Origin: Micromonosporaceae bacterium
Lineage (GTDB): Bacteria > Actinomycetota > Actinomycetes > Mycobacteriales > Micromonosporaceae
DNA length: 32,687 nucleotides
Direction: 5' to 3'
Assembly: GCA_007130245.1 (NCBI GenBank)
Contig: SLSW01000209.1
Coordinates: forward strand, 1 to 32,687
The notes under the pieces are model-generated. The model was given only the letters and a program-made list of their open reading frames with translations, was not told the DNA's origin and made no database searches. Shown here piece after piece: positions 9,393 through 17,874 of the stretch. The number at the start of each line of letters is the position of its first letter. Within the stretch, counting starts at the first letter, position 1. A program made the translations under genes and the position numbers.

Positions 9393-10877
9393 TCACGGTG
9401 CGCGCGAACCGCGGCGGCGCTCCTGGGCGACCACCGCGGCCAGGTCGGGCAGCCGGTCGAGCTGGCGCAGCGGCTGCGCCAGCCGCGGGTTTCCCCGCAG
9501 CCGGTCCCGCTGGCGGTCCAGGAAGACCCAGTAGCCGGCGGTGAACGGGCACGCGTCCTCACCATGGCGTCGCCCGGGGTCGTACCGGCATCCGCCGCAG
9601 TAATCGCTCATCCGGTTCACGTACGCACCCCCGGCGGCGTACGGCTTGCTGGTGATGGTGCCCTCGTCGGCGTACTGGCTCATGCCGACCACATTGGCGG
9701 TCATCACCCAGGGGTAGCCGTCGACGAAGCACCGCCGGAACCAGTCGGTCAGATCCGACGGCCGCCAGCCACGCTGCATCGCGTAGTTACCCAGCACCAT
9801 CAGCCGTGGGATGTGGTGCAGCCAGCCGCGGTCACGGACGCCGGCCAGGGCGTCTGCCAGGCACCGGGCCTGCACCGCGTCGGCGTCCAGGTCGGCGAAC
9901 CAGCGCGGCAGCGCCCGCCGGGCACCCAGGCGGTTGCGCGCCGAATACCGGTCACCGAGGTGCCAGTAGAGGTGCCAGACATAGTCCCGCCATCCGAGGA
10001 TCTGCCGGATGAAGCCCTCCACGCTGGCCAGCGGTGCGCCGTCATGAAGGTACCGCCGCTCCGCGCGCCGCACCACCTCCAGCGGGTCGAGCAGCCCGAG
10101 GTTGAGCGCCGGGGACAGCGCACTGTGTGCCAGCCACGGGTCGCCGGCCAGCATCGCGTCCTGGTACGGGCCGAATGCGGGCAGCCGGTGGGTGAGGAAG
10201 TGGCGCAGCCGCGCCAACGCCTCGGCGCGGGTGACCGGGAACTGGCGGGGGCCGTCGCGCCCCACGAACTCGATCCCCTCGGTCTGCCAGCGGTCCAGGT
10301 CCGCGCGCACCTCGGCATCGATGTCGTCCTCGGCCGGCAGCGGCGGTGGTGGCACGTCGAGGTGTCCGGACGCCGGCGGCGGGCGGCGGTTGTCGACATC
10401 GAAATTCCACCGGCCGCCGGCCGGATCCGGCCCGTCCATCAGTACGCCGTGCTCGCGCCGGGCGCGCCGGTAGAAGTCCTCCATCCGCAGCCGGGTCCGT
10501 CCGCCGGCCCAGGCGGCGAAGTCGGCCTCGTCGGTGATGAACCCGCGTGCGGGAAGCACCGTCACGTCCGGCAGCGCCTCGACCAGCCGGCGGGCGGCGC
10601 GTGAGGTCGGGGCGCACACCTCCACCGGCTCGCCCAGGTGCGCCAGCGCCTGCCGGTAGGTGTCGGTGCGTAGGTGACGGCCGCGGTCGCCGAGCTCGGC
10701 GGCGCGGTGGCGCAACGCCGACAGCACCAGGTGGGCCTTCTGGCGGTGATAGGTGCGGCGGCGGAACACCGCCTTCGACTCCACCAGCAGCACCGGCTGC
10801 TCGGCGGAGTCGAGGAAGTGCGGGCCGAGCTGATCGGCGAACAGCCATCGCCGGACCACGTGCTGCCGGTGGCTCAT
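9393..10877 (-). CDS. Cryptochrome/photolyase-related protein (FeS-BCP / PhrB-like)
   Basis: N-terminal '[15 protein letters not shown]' (DPRP-type), '[28 protein letters not shown]', '[45 protein letters not shown]', and Cys-rich '[21 protein letters not shown]', matching the FeS photolyase cluster ligands. Confidence 0.9.
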   Translation of the reverse strand: MSHRQHVVRRWLFADQLGPHFLDSAEQPVLLVESKAVFRRRTYHRQKAHLVLSALRHRAAELGDRGRHLRTDTYRQALAHLGEPVEVCAPTSRAARRLVEALPDVTVLPARGFITDEADFAAWAGGRTRLRMEDFYRRARREHGVLMDGPDPAGGRWNFDVDNRRPPPASGHLDVPPPPLPAEDDIDAEVRADLDRWQTEGIEFVGRDGPRQFPVTRAEALARLRHFLTHRLPAFGPYQDAMLAGDPWLAHSALSPALNLGLLDPLEVVRRAERRYLHDGAPLASVEGFIRQILGWRDYVWHLYWHLGDRYSARNRLGARRALPRWFADLDADAVQARCLADALAGVRDRGWLHHIPRLMVLGNYAMQRGWRPSDLTDWFRRCFVDGYPWVMTANVVGMSQYADEGTITSKPYAAGGAYVNRMSDYCGGCRYDPGRRHGEDACPFTAGYWVFLDRQRDRLRGNPRLAQPLRQLDRLPDLAAVVAQERRRGSRAP

Positions 10878-10991
10878 GCGGGTATTGTCCCGTGCCGGAC
10901 GGTCCGTCGGCGTGGAAGCGCATCAGCCGGTTTCCCGCTTCGGATAGCCTATGGAAGGACGTTTCCCAGCCAGCCGAAATCGAGGTCAGCG

Positions 10992-11390
10992 GTGCCGACG
11001 GGTCGAGTGAAGTGGTATGACGCGGAGAAGGGCTACGGCTTCGTCACCAGCGACGAGGGCGGTGATGTGTTCCTTCCCCGCAGTGCGCTGCCCGGCAACG
11101 TCACGGAGCTGAAAAGCGGACAGCGAATCGAGTTCGGGGTCATCGACGGGCGTAAAGGCGCGCAGGCGCTTGGTGTGACGCTGCTGGAGGCCCCGCCGTC
11201 GGTCAGCGAGTTGCGCCGCCGGCCTCCGGAGGAAGTCCACGGCCTGGTGGAGGACATGATCAAGTTGCTGGAGGCGAAGGTGCTGCCGGACCTGCGCAAG
11301 GGCAGGTACCCGGACAAGAAGACCACCAAGACCGTGGCCCAGGTGGTGCACGCGGTCGCCCGTGAGCTCGACGGCCCCCAGCCCCGCTGA
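10992..11390 (+). CDS. Cold-shock-domain protein with C-terminal extension
   Basis: GTG start after a GAGGT-like RBS; '[31 protein letters not shown]' is a CSD with RNP1-like GYGFV; about 65-residue helical Lys/Arg-rich extension. Confidence 0.88.
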   Translation: MPTGRVKWYDAEKGYGFVTSDEGGDVFLPRSALPGNVTELKSGQRIEFGVIDGRKGAQALGVTLLEAPPSVSELRRRPPEEVHGLVEDMIKLLEAKVLPDLRKGRYPDKKTTKTVAQVVHAVARELDGPQPR

Positions 11391-11405
11391 CCCCCAAGCC
11401 CTAGA

Positions 11406-12200
11406 TCAACGAGAGACGGGGCGCAGGAGGGCATCGACGGCGGCGCGGCCGTCGGCTCCGATGTCGAGCGTGTACGGGTTGACGTAGAGCGCGATGTGGC
11501 GGTCGACCACGTCCGACTCCATCTCCTGCGCGTGCGCGAGCACGTAGTCCCGGCTGGCGGCCGGATCCGCCCACGCCGCCCGTACCGACGCCCGGATCCA
11601 CTCTGCGGCAGCATCCACGGCCACCGCGCTACGGCGGGCCACGATCGCCCCCAGCGGGATGGGCAGTCCGGTGTCTGACTCCCACCACTCGCCGAGATCG
11701 GCCAGCTCCCGCAGCCCGTACCGGGGGTAGGTGAAGCGCGCCTCGTGGATCACCAGGCCGGCGTCGAACCGGCCGTCGGCCACGCCAGGCATGATCTCGT
11801 GGAACGGCACCACCTCCGGCCTTGCCGGAGCGCGGTCACCGGCCCACCGGCGGAACAGCAGGTACGCGGTGGTGCGCTCACCCGGGATCGCCAGCCGGGC
11901 CCGGCGCAGGTCGAACTCTCCGGGCTCGTCACGGTCGTCGCGGGTCAGCAGCAGCGGGCCGCAGCCGCGGCCGAGCGCGCCGCCGCTGGGCAGCAGCGCG
12001 TAGTCGTCACCGACGTACGGCAGCGCCGCATAGCTGATCTTGGCGATGTCGAACTCGCCCCGCTCGACAGCGGTGTTGGTCACGTCCACGTCGGCGTAGG
12101 TGACGTCGAAAGCCGGCGCGTCCGGCACCAGGCCGTGCACCAGCGCGTGGAACACGAACGTGTCGTTCGGGCACGGGGAGATGGCCAGCGACAGGGTCAC
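11406..12200 (-). CDS. mqnD: 1,4-dihydroxy-6-naphthoate synthase (menaquinone biosynthesis, futalosine pathway)
   Basis: VTLSLAISPCPNDTFVFHALVHGLV...FDVTYADVDVTNTAVERGEFDIAKISYAALPY...LVIHEARFTYPRYGL is the MqnD signature; GTG start at 12200. Confidence 0.93.
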   Translation of the reverse strand: MTLSLAISPCPNDTFVFHALVHGLVPDAPAFDVTYADVDVTNTAVERGEFDIAKISYAALPYVGDDYALLPSGGALGRGCGPLLLTRDDRDEPGEFDLRRARLAIPGERTTAYLLFRRWAGDRAPARPEVVPFHEIMPGVADGRFDAGLVIHEARFTYPRYGLRELADLGEWWESDTGLPIPLGAIVARRSAVAVDAAAEWIRASVRAAWADPAASRDYVLAHAQEMESDVVDRHIALYVNPYTLDIGADGRAAVDALLRPVSR

Positions 12201-12220
12201 CGCCCCACCGTAGCGACCCG

Positions 12221-13462
12221 CTACCGCCGGACCTGCCAGACGTGCACCCGAGCATCGACCTGGCAGGCAAGATGCCGGTCGACCGCACGGCACCAGGAGG
12301 TCGGGCCGACCGCACCCAGCGTCTCGATGCCGGGCGGGTCGAGCACCAGCCGCCCGAACCAGGTGCGCCCGGTCGGCGGCGTCCGGCTCAGCAGCGGTTG
12401 GGGCGAGGCGTCGACCATCGGCCACCACTCGTCGAGATCGAGCAGCGGCTCGCCGGTGCCGGCGGCGTGCAGCCCGGCGTAGCGCGCGGTCGTGCCGGTG
12501 AACGACATCAGCACCTGGCCGTCCGGCCAGGGCGGCGGCAGCTCGCGCACCTGCTGGCGGCCGAGCCCGTCGGCCGGCCAGTCGGCAGACCACCGGATCG
12601 CACCCGTGTCCGGGTCGAGCGCGGCCACGCCGTACGGTCCGTGCACGCAGACCACGGTGCGGCAGTCGCCCACGGTGCTGTCCGCCGGCACCGGCGCCCG
12701 CCAGCGTTCCGCGAGCGTGTCGGCCTCGTACGCGACCACCTCCGGACGCGGCGCCTGCTGCCACATCAGCACCACGTCACCGGCGACCCTGTGCCCGTGC
12801 GCGTCCCCCGCGCCGGTGGCGGCGGAGGTGGTGGCCAGGCGGGCACCGGTGTGGATGTCGTACGAGGTGAGAGCGCCGTCGGGGGCCCGCGACACCAGGT
12901 GCCCGCCTCCCTGCCGCGTCCAACCCGGCTCCTTCGGTGTGTCCCAGGCGACGTCGCCGGTGGCCGGATGCACGGCGGTCTTGACGCGCGCCTCCGGCCC
13001 CCACTGTTCCAGCAGCAGGAGATCACGGGACGAGGTGCCGGCCAGGGCGGTGTCCGGACCGATCGGCCATCCGGGCCGGGTCCACAGCTGCCGGCCGGTG
13101 GCCGGGTCGAGCGCGGTCGTGAACGCGTCGTGGCGTTGCCAGGTGTCGCCCTGGTGGATCCGGCTGGAGGTGATGTGCAGCGGGTAGCCGCCCTGCACGG
13201 TGAAGGTGTGGTCGTGCCGGATCGCTGGACCGCCCGGTCGGCGGTTGCCCTGCTGCGCGCCGATTCCCCGTGACGCCTGCCACAACTGGGCGCCGTCGGC
13301 CAACCGGTACGCCGTCATCGTCCCGCGCTCGAACCCGGTCGTGCGCACCACGTAGAGCCGCTCACCGTCGAGGTAGGAGCGCTCGCCAGGGACGGTGAAC
13401 CGCAGCTCCGCCCACGGTGGTGTGGGGGTCGTGTCCGCGGCCAGCATCAGCAGCAGCGCCAC
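12221..13462 (-). CDS. PQQ-like beta-propeller membrane/exported protein (array copy 4), N-terminally truncated
   Basis: Blade motifs 'ALDPATGRQLWTR', 'AVHPATGDVAWDT', 'ALDPDTGAIRWSADW', 'EADTLAERWRAPV'; Cx4C and Cx8C pairs; C-term 'HVWQVRR'. The in-frame sequence just upstream is hydrophobic (RWRPLSSALAAVALLLMLAA) and begins right after the preceding stop at 13499-13501. Confidence 0.8.
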   Translation of the reverse strand: MALLLMLAADTTPTPPWAELRFTVPGERSYLDGERLYVVRTTGFERGTMTAYRLADGAQLWQASRGIGAQQGNRRPGGPAIRHDHTFTVQGGYPLHITSSRIHQGDTWQRHDAFTTALDPATGRQLWTRPGWPIGPDTALAGTSSRDLLLLEQWGPEARVKTAVHPATGDVAWDTPKEPGWTRQGGGHLVSRAPDGALTSYDIHTGARLATTSAATGAGDAHGHRVAGDVVLMWQQAPRPEVVAYEADTLAERWRAPVPADSTVGDCRTVVCVHGPYGVAALDPDTGAIRWSADWPADGLGRQQVRELPPPWPDGQVLMSFTGTTARYAGLHAAGTGEPLLDLDEWWPMVDASPQPLLSRTPPTGRTWFGRLVLDPPGIETLGAVGPTSWCRAVDRHLACQVDARVHVWQVRR

Positions 13463-13498
13463 CGCCGCCAGTGCGCTGGACAGCGGCCGCCACCTGCC

Positions 13499-14715
13499 CT
13501 ATTCGCGCAGCCGCCAGACCTGCTGGCGGGCCGGCTCCTCGGCGCCCGGACCGGGGCCGAGCCTGGGGCACAGCGCGTACCCGGCCCTGGTCACGCAGAG
13601 CGCCTGTCCGTCGAACCGGTCTCGTACCCGCACCTCGGGTCCGTCGGTGTCGACGTATGCCAGCCAGGTGACATCGGCGTCCGGGTCGTAGCGGTGGGGC
13701 AGGATCTCGACCTCGTCGGTTGCGGACCAGGGGGCGACCCGGACGTCCGGCACCCACCCGGTCAGGTCCAGCACCGGCTCTCCGGTGGTCGCGTCGATCA
13801 GCCATCGCGGATCCAGGCGGCGGTCAGGCCCGTCGGGTCTGTCGACCCGCAGTGTCAGGTGGTCGTCGTCGCGGGCCGCCGGAAACGGTTCCAGCGTTAC
13901 CAGACCCGGGTCGGCGTCAGGCCAGTCCGCGGTCCACCGCACGGTGCCGTCGTCCGGGTCGAGCGCCGTCGGGAAGCCGTCGCGGTCGGCGGTCGTTACC
14001 AGGCCGGCGGCGAGCTGCCAGTGGCCGGTGGATCCTAGTTCGCCACCGGTGGCGAGGCGGCGTCCACCACGACGTCCAGGCTCCACCGGACCTGCCCGGT
14101 CACGGCGTCAACCACTGTCAGGTGGGGCGCCACGGCGTCATGAACACCGGACGGGTCGCCGTGGCGGTCGACGACCAGAGTGCCGTTGCCCATGGCGACC
14201 ACGGCGCCGTCGCGGGTCCACCGCGCCTGACCGGTTTCTGGATCGAGCGATGTCACGGTGGCGGCCCCGGTGCCGGGGCTCACGCTGGTCAGGACCGGTG
14301 CGCCACCGTGGAGACCGACGACGTGGATGGCCGGTGCGTCCGGCAACGGGGCCCCCCATCGCAGCGCGCCGTCACGGAGGCGGTACGCGTAAAGGGTCTG
14401 CGGGCCGTCACGTTCCGTGAGGGCCGTCCGGCCCGCCTGTTCGGTCGCTGTGTGGTCGTCGCTGGCCACCACGTAGACAGTGTCATCCGACAACCCGAGT
14501 GACCACGGCAACGGCACGGTGAAGTGTGGCGCCAGCCAGGGCCGCGGCGGTGCCTCGGCAGCGGTGGCGCTGAAGCTGATCAGCACCGCCAGCAGTGCCA
14601 GCACGGCAGTCCGGCGGTGTCGCTGCCGCAGGCGCGCCGGGCGCGGCGTCACGGTCTCCGACGGCGGCCGGCCCGGTAGCGTGCCGAGGTCGATCGCGGC
14701 CGGTGGCCGGGTCAC
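13499..14715 (-). pseudogene. PQQ-like beta-propeller membrane protein (array copy 3) with a -1 frame break near 14038-14086
   Basis: N-terminal half in the frame of ORF 14035..14781 (GTG at 14715, IDLGTL, TM segment, blades) stops at 14035; C-terminal half continues in ORF 13499..14086 ('ATGGELGSTGHWQLAAGLVTTADRDGFPTALDPDDGTVRWTADW...QQVWRLRE'). Together they make one paralogue of the neighbours. Confidence 0.8.
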
Positions 14716-16127
14716 CGGATCCTCCAGAGGTGCAGCTGGTTGTGGTCCCGGCACACGATGTGGTCGGTGGTGGCCCGGCATTGGTCGACCCGTGTGGTGC
14801 TGCCGAGGATCTCCAGACCGAGCGGCTGCGGGCGCAGCCGCGCGAACCAGGTGCGCGACTCCACGCCGATCTCCCGCGGCGGATGCCAGATCAGCACCGG
14901 GTCAAGGTGCCAGGCCGAGGTACGCAGCTCGGGCTCGTGCTCCTGGCCCCACGACGCCAACGGCAGCAGCGGCTCACCGGTGGCGGTGTGAACGGCGTGG
15001 CCGTCCATGAGCAGGGTGTCCGGGTACTGCGGGCCGAGGCTGTACGGCCACAACACGGTATGGCCGGTCAACGGCGGAGCCGCCTCGGCTGACCACCACG
15101 CATCCCCGGTAGCAGGGTCGAGGGCATGCAGGGCCGCGGGCCCGTGCACGCACATCACGGATCCGCAGTGTCCGAACATCACCGGCGGCTCGCCGAGATC
15201 AACCGTCCATCGGTGGGTGAGGGTCCCCGCGTCGTACGCGTGCATCGCCGTGTCGTCGGGTGGCCGTTGCGCGACGTGGTCCCAGGGCCGGTGCATGAGG
15301 ACAAGTTCGCCGACCACGTGATAGCCGATCTCACCAGTCACAGAAGTCGTGGCTGATCGGCTGACGCCGGTGTTGATGTCATATGTGGTCAACTGGCCGT
15401 TGTCGTCCAGGTGGACCAGGTGACGGGCGTGGCCGTCGCGCTGGAAGTCGTACTGCCATCGGCCCACCGGAGCGGTCCAGACCTGCTCACCGGTTGTTAA
15501 GTCAACCGCCACCGGTCGGTGTCGCGGCCAGCGGTCGGGTGGCTCAGGTGGTGTCTCCTGCCGCAGCAACACCATCACGTCAGTGGTGCCTGCGGCCGGC
15601 TCACCCTCCCGGGTCCAGCGCGCGGCACCGGTCTGCGGATCGTATGCGGTGGTCATCACCGGGGCCGCGGGCACACCGAACAGCCGCAGTGTCACCAGCA
15701 GTACGCCATTGTGGACCCGAAGCCAGGCGACCGGCGGCTCCTGCGCGTGTTGCCACCCACCGATGTCGTTCTGGTCCACCTCCCACTCATCGACCTGCCA
15801 TGTCATGGTGCCGTCACTGAGCCGGTACGCCGTCAGGACCGCATCTCTTGAGTGGGAGTAGTGGTGGACATAGAGCGTGTCCTCGGTGAGCAGTGCCTGG
15901 TCGGCAGCCGGGACTGTGCCGAGATAAGTGAGCGCCGGCGGTCGGGGTGACGCGTCGGCGCCGGGTGCGGCGATGAGCAGCAGCGCCGCCATCGCGACGC
16001 CACCGATCCGCCACCGGAGGCGGCGACGGGGCCGGACCTGGCTGGTCGGCCGGTGTCGGGCGCCGTGGCGGAGATGGCCGGTGGCGCAACCGAGGTCGAT
16101 CGTTGGCTCGTTCACCGGGCTCACCAT
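14712..16127 (-). CDS. PQQ-like beta-propeller membrane protein (array copy 2)
   Basis: N-term '(V)NEPTIDLG', basic stretch, TM 'IGGVAMAALLLIAAPGA', repeated 'AYDPQTGAARWTREG', 'DLTTGEQVWTAPV', 'ALDPATGDAWWSAEA'; C-term 'LHLWRIR'. Start ATG 16127, GTG 16124 or GTG 16115; overlaps the stop of copy 1. Confidence 0.87.
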   Translation of the reverse strand: MVSPVNEPTIDLGCATGHLRHGARHRPTSQVRPRRRLRWRIGGVAMAALLLIAAPGADASPRPPALTYLGTVPAADQALLTEDTLYVHHYSHSRDAVLTAYRLSDGTMTWQVDEWEVDQNDIGGWQHAQEPPVAWLRVHNGVLLVTLRLFGVPAAPVMTTAYDPQTGAARWTREGEPAAGTTDVMVLLRQETPPEPPDRWPRHRPVAVDLTTGEQVWTAPVGRWQYDFQRDGHARHLVHLDDNGQLTTYDINTGVSRSATTSVTGEIGYHVVGELVLMHRPWDHVAQRPPDDTAMHAYDAGTLTHRWTVDLGEPPVMFGHCGSVMCVHGPAALHALDPATGDAWWSAEAAPPLTGHTVLWPYSLGPQYPDTLLMDGHAVHTATGEPLLPLASWGQEHEPELRTSAWHLDPVLIWHPPREIGVESRTWFARLRPQPLGLEILGSTTRVDQCRATTDHIVCRDHNQLHLWRIR

Positions 16128-17524
16128 CGGATGTGCCAGACGTGCAGGTGGCCCCCGTCGCGGCAAGCCAGATGACGAGTGGTCGCATCACAACCGTCGA
16201 ACCATCCCGCGGCGTTGCCGATTACCTCGACCTGTAGCGGCTGCGAGCGAAGTTGCCCGAACCAGATCCGGGGTCCGGTGTCCGCGCCATGGCGCTCCCG
16301 CCAGAGCAGTATCGGGTCCTGTTGGTGGACCGATGCCTGTATCAGCCCACCCGAGCGGTGCTCCCACCGCTCCAGCGCCAGCAACTGCTCGCCCGTCGTC
16401 GCATCCAGAATGCGGTCACCAGCGAGCAGTGTGTCCGGTGTCGGGCCGATGGCTCGTGGCCACGAGGGTGCGCGGTCCCCGGCCACCAGGTCAGCCGACC
16501 AACGCGACTCACCGGTGTCGGGGTCGATGCCGTGCAAGCCGTTGTGTCCGAGTCCTTGCAGGCAGAGCACCGGACCGCACCCGCCGGTGAGGAAGGCGGT
16601 GAACGGCAGCTCCGTGCTCCATCGGTGCGCCAGCGAGTCGGCGTCGTACGCGTAAAGGGTCTGCGCCGAGACGTCCTGCAGGACCACCAGGTCATCAGCT
16701 GCCAGCAGGCTCAGGTCGTACGGGTCGGCGCCGGAGACCTCGTCGGGGAGTGTGCTGGTGGCCAGCCTGATCCCGGTGTCCACGTCGTATGTCGCCAACT
16801 GGCCGTCGTCATCCATGGTGACCAGATATGCGGCAACAGCGGTCGGGCTTCTGTCGTAAACCCACCGGGTCGCGACCGGCGCGGTCCAGATCACCTCGCC
16901 TGTGCCCAGGTCGATCGCGGTCGGCCGCATCCGATCCCAGGGATGCTCCGAGCCGCTGGGCTCCAGCAGGATCACCAGGTTGCCAGCCCCGGCGAGACCG
17001 ACCCAGCCCTCGTGGCGCCATCGCACGTTTCCGCTGTCGGGGTCGTACGCCGTGGTGACGAATCCCCCCACGCCGCCCGGTGCCGGCACACCGCCAGGTT
17101 CCGGTGGCTGCTCGCGGGTCAGCAGCAGAACACCGCCGCGAATCTGCAGCGCGGCCCAGCCGTACGCAGGGTTGTCGGTGTCGACCGCTTCCCACAGCAT
17201 GGCACCGTCGCTGAGCCGGTATGCGGTCAGCGTGTCGCCGGGCCTGCCCTCACCGGCCTCACGGAGGACATAGAGCCGGCCATCATCCAGCAGTGCGGAA
17301 TCTCCGGCGGGGACGGTGAACAGTGGGTCGAGTCGGGGCGCTGATGTCGCGGCAGCGGTGGGCACGGCGATCAGCAGCATTGACACCGCGCTCAGCGCAA
17401 CCATCCTCCGCCGGGCACGGTCGCGCCAGTAGCGCCGTAGGTGTGACGACGAGCGCGCTGGCAGCGTTTCTTCGTCCGGGGAGCCGGACGCCAACGTCCC
17501 GAGATCGATGGTGGGGGTGCTCAC
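16121..17524 (-). CDS. PQQ-like beta-propeller membrane protein (array copy 1)
   Basis: GTG at 17524; 'STPTIDLGTLASG', RRR + TM 'MVALSAVSMLLIAVPTAAATSA', blades 'AYDPDSGNVRWRHEG', 'DLGTGEVIWTAPV', 'GIDPDTGESRWSADL'; C-term 'LHVWHIRW'. Confidence 0.87.
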   Translation of the reverse strand: MSTPTIDLGTLASGSPDEETLPARSSSHLRRYWRDRARRRMVALSAVSMLLIAVPTAAATSAPRLDPLFTVPAGDSALLDDGRLYVLREAGEGRPGDTLTAYRLSDGAMLWEAVDTDNPAYGWAALQIRGGVLLLTREQPPEPGGVPAPGGVGGFVTTAYDPDSGNVRWRHEGWVGLAGAGNLVILLEPSGSEHPWDRMRPTAIDLGTGEVIWTAPVATRWVYDRSPTAVAAYLVTMDDDGQLATYDVDTGIRLATSTLPDEVSGADPYDLSLLAADDLVVLQDVSAQTLYAYDADSLAHRWSTELPFTAFLTGGCGPVLCLQGLGHNGLHGIDPDTGESRWSADLVAGDRAPSWPRAIGPTPDTLLAGDRILDATTGEQLLALERWEHRSGGLIQASVHQQDPILLWRERHGADTGPRIWFGQLRSQPLQVEVIGNAAGWFDGCDATTRHLACRDGGHLHVWHIRW

Positions 17525-17683
17525 ATTGTCACCGTAGTGCGACTGCGCCACCCGCGGACGGCTGTGTGGTTGCCGCAGCATTCGAGGGCCGGACTGTTCT
17601 GCACGGCCCTTTGGGAGCTGCTCGCACAGACGGAGCGCAACACGGGCGGTGCCGCCCGCGGCCACGTCCGCACCCGCCCGCAT

Positions 17684-17772
17684 CCGCCCGCACCCATCAA
17701 CGGAGCAGCTCCCATAGGAGCTGACGCCCGCCGGTCGCCCGCCCGCACTCATCAACGGAGCAGCTCTCATAG
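17684..17772. repeat. Two 34-bp direct repeats (17684-17717 and 17739-17772) at 55-bp spacing
   Basis: ccgcccgcacccatcaacggagcagctcccatag versus ccgcccgcactcatcaacggagcagctctcatag; 32/34 identical. Confidence 0.9.
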
Positions 17773-17874
17773 CGTCTCCACCGACCACCCTCCACACCGA
17801 GGCTGTCCACAGGCTATCCACAGCTCAGCCATGGCACTTGCCGCAGACCGGCAGAATGTCCAGACTCGCCAGTC

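Noticed and set aside
12221-17524. PQQ-dependent dehydrogenase genes
   Set aside because: Proteins show only the repeated 'DPxTGxxxW' blade pattern; they are short, membrane-anchored and no quinoprotein catalytic context or cytochrome was recognised.
17684-17772. Possible mini-CRISPR (two 34-bp repeats with a 21-bp spacer)
   Set aside because: Only two copies, imperfect, no cas genes in the window; better treated as regulatory or dispersed direct repeats.
17803-17822. Replication origin
   Set aside because: Only two DnaA-like boxes, no AT-rich unwinding element and no dnaA/dnaN/gyr genes nearby.
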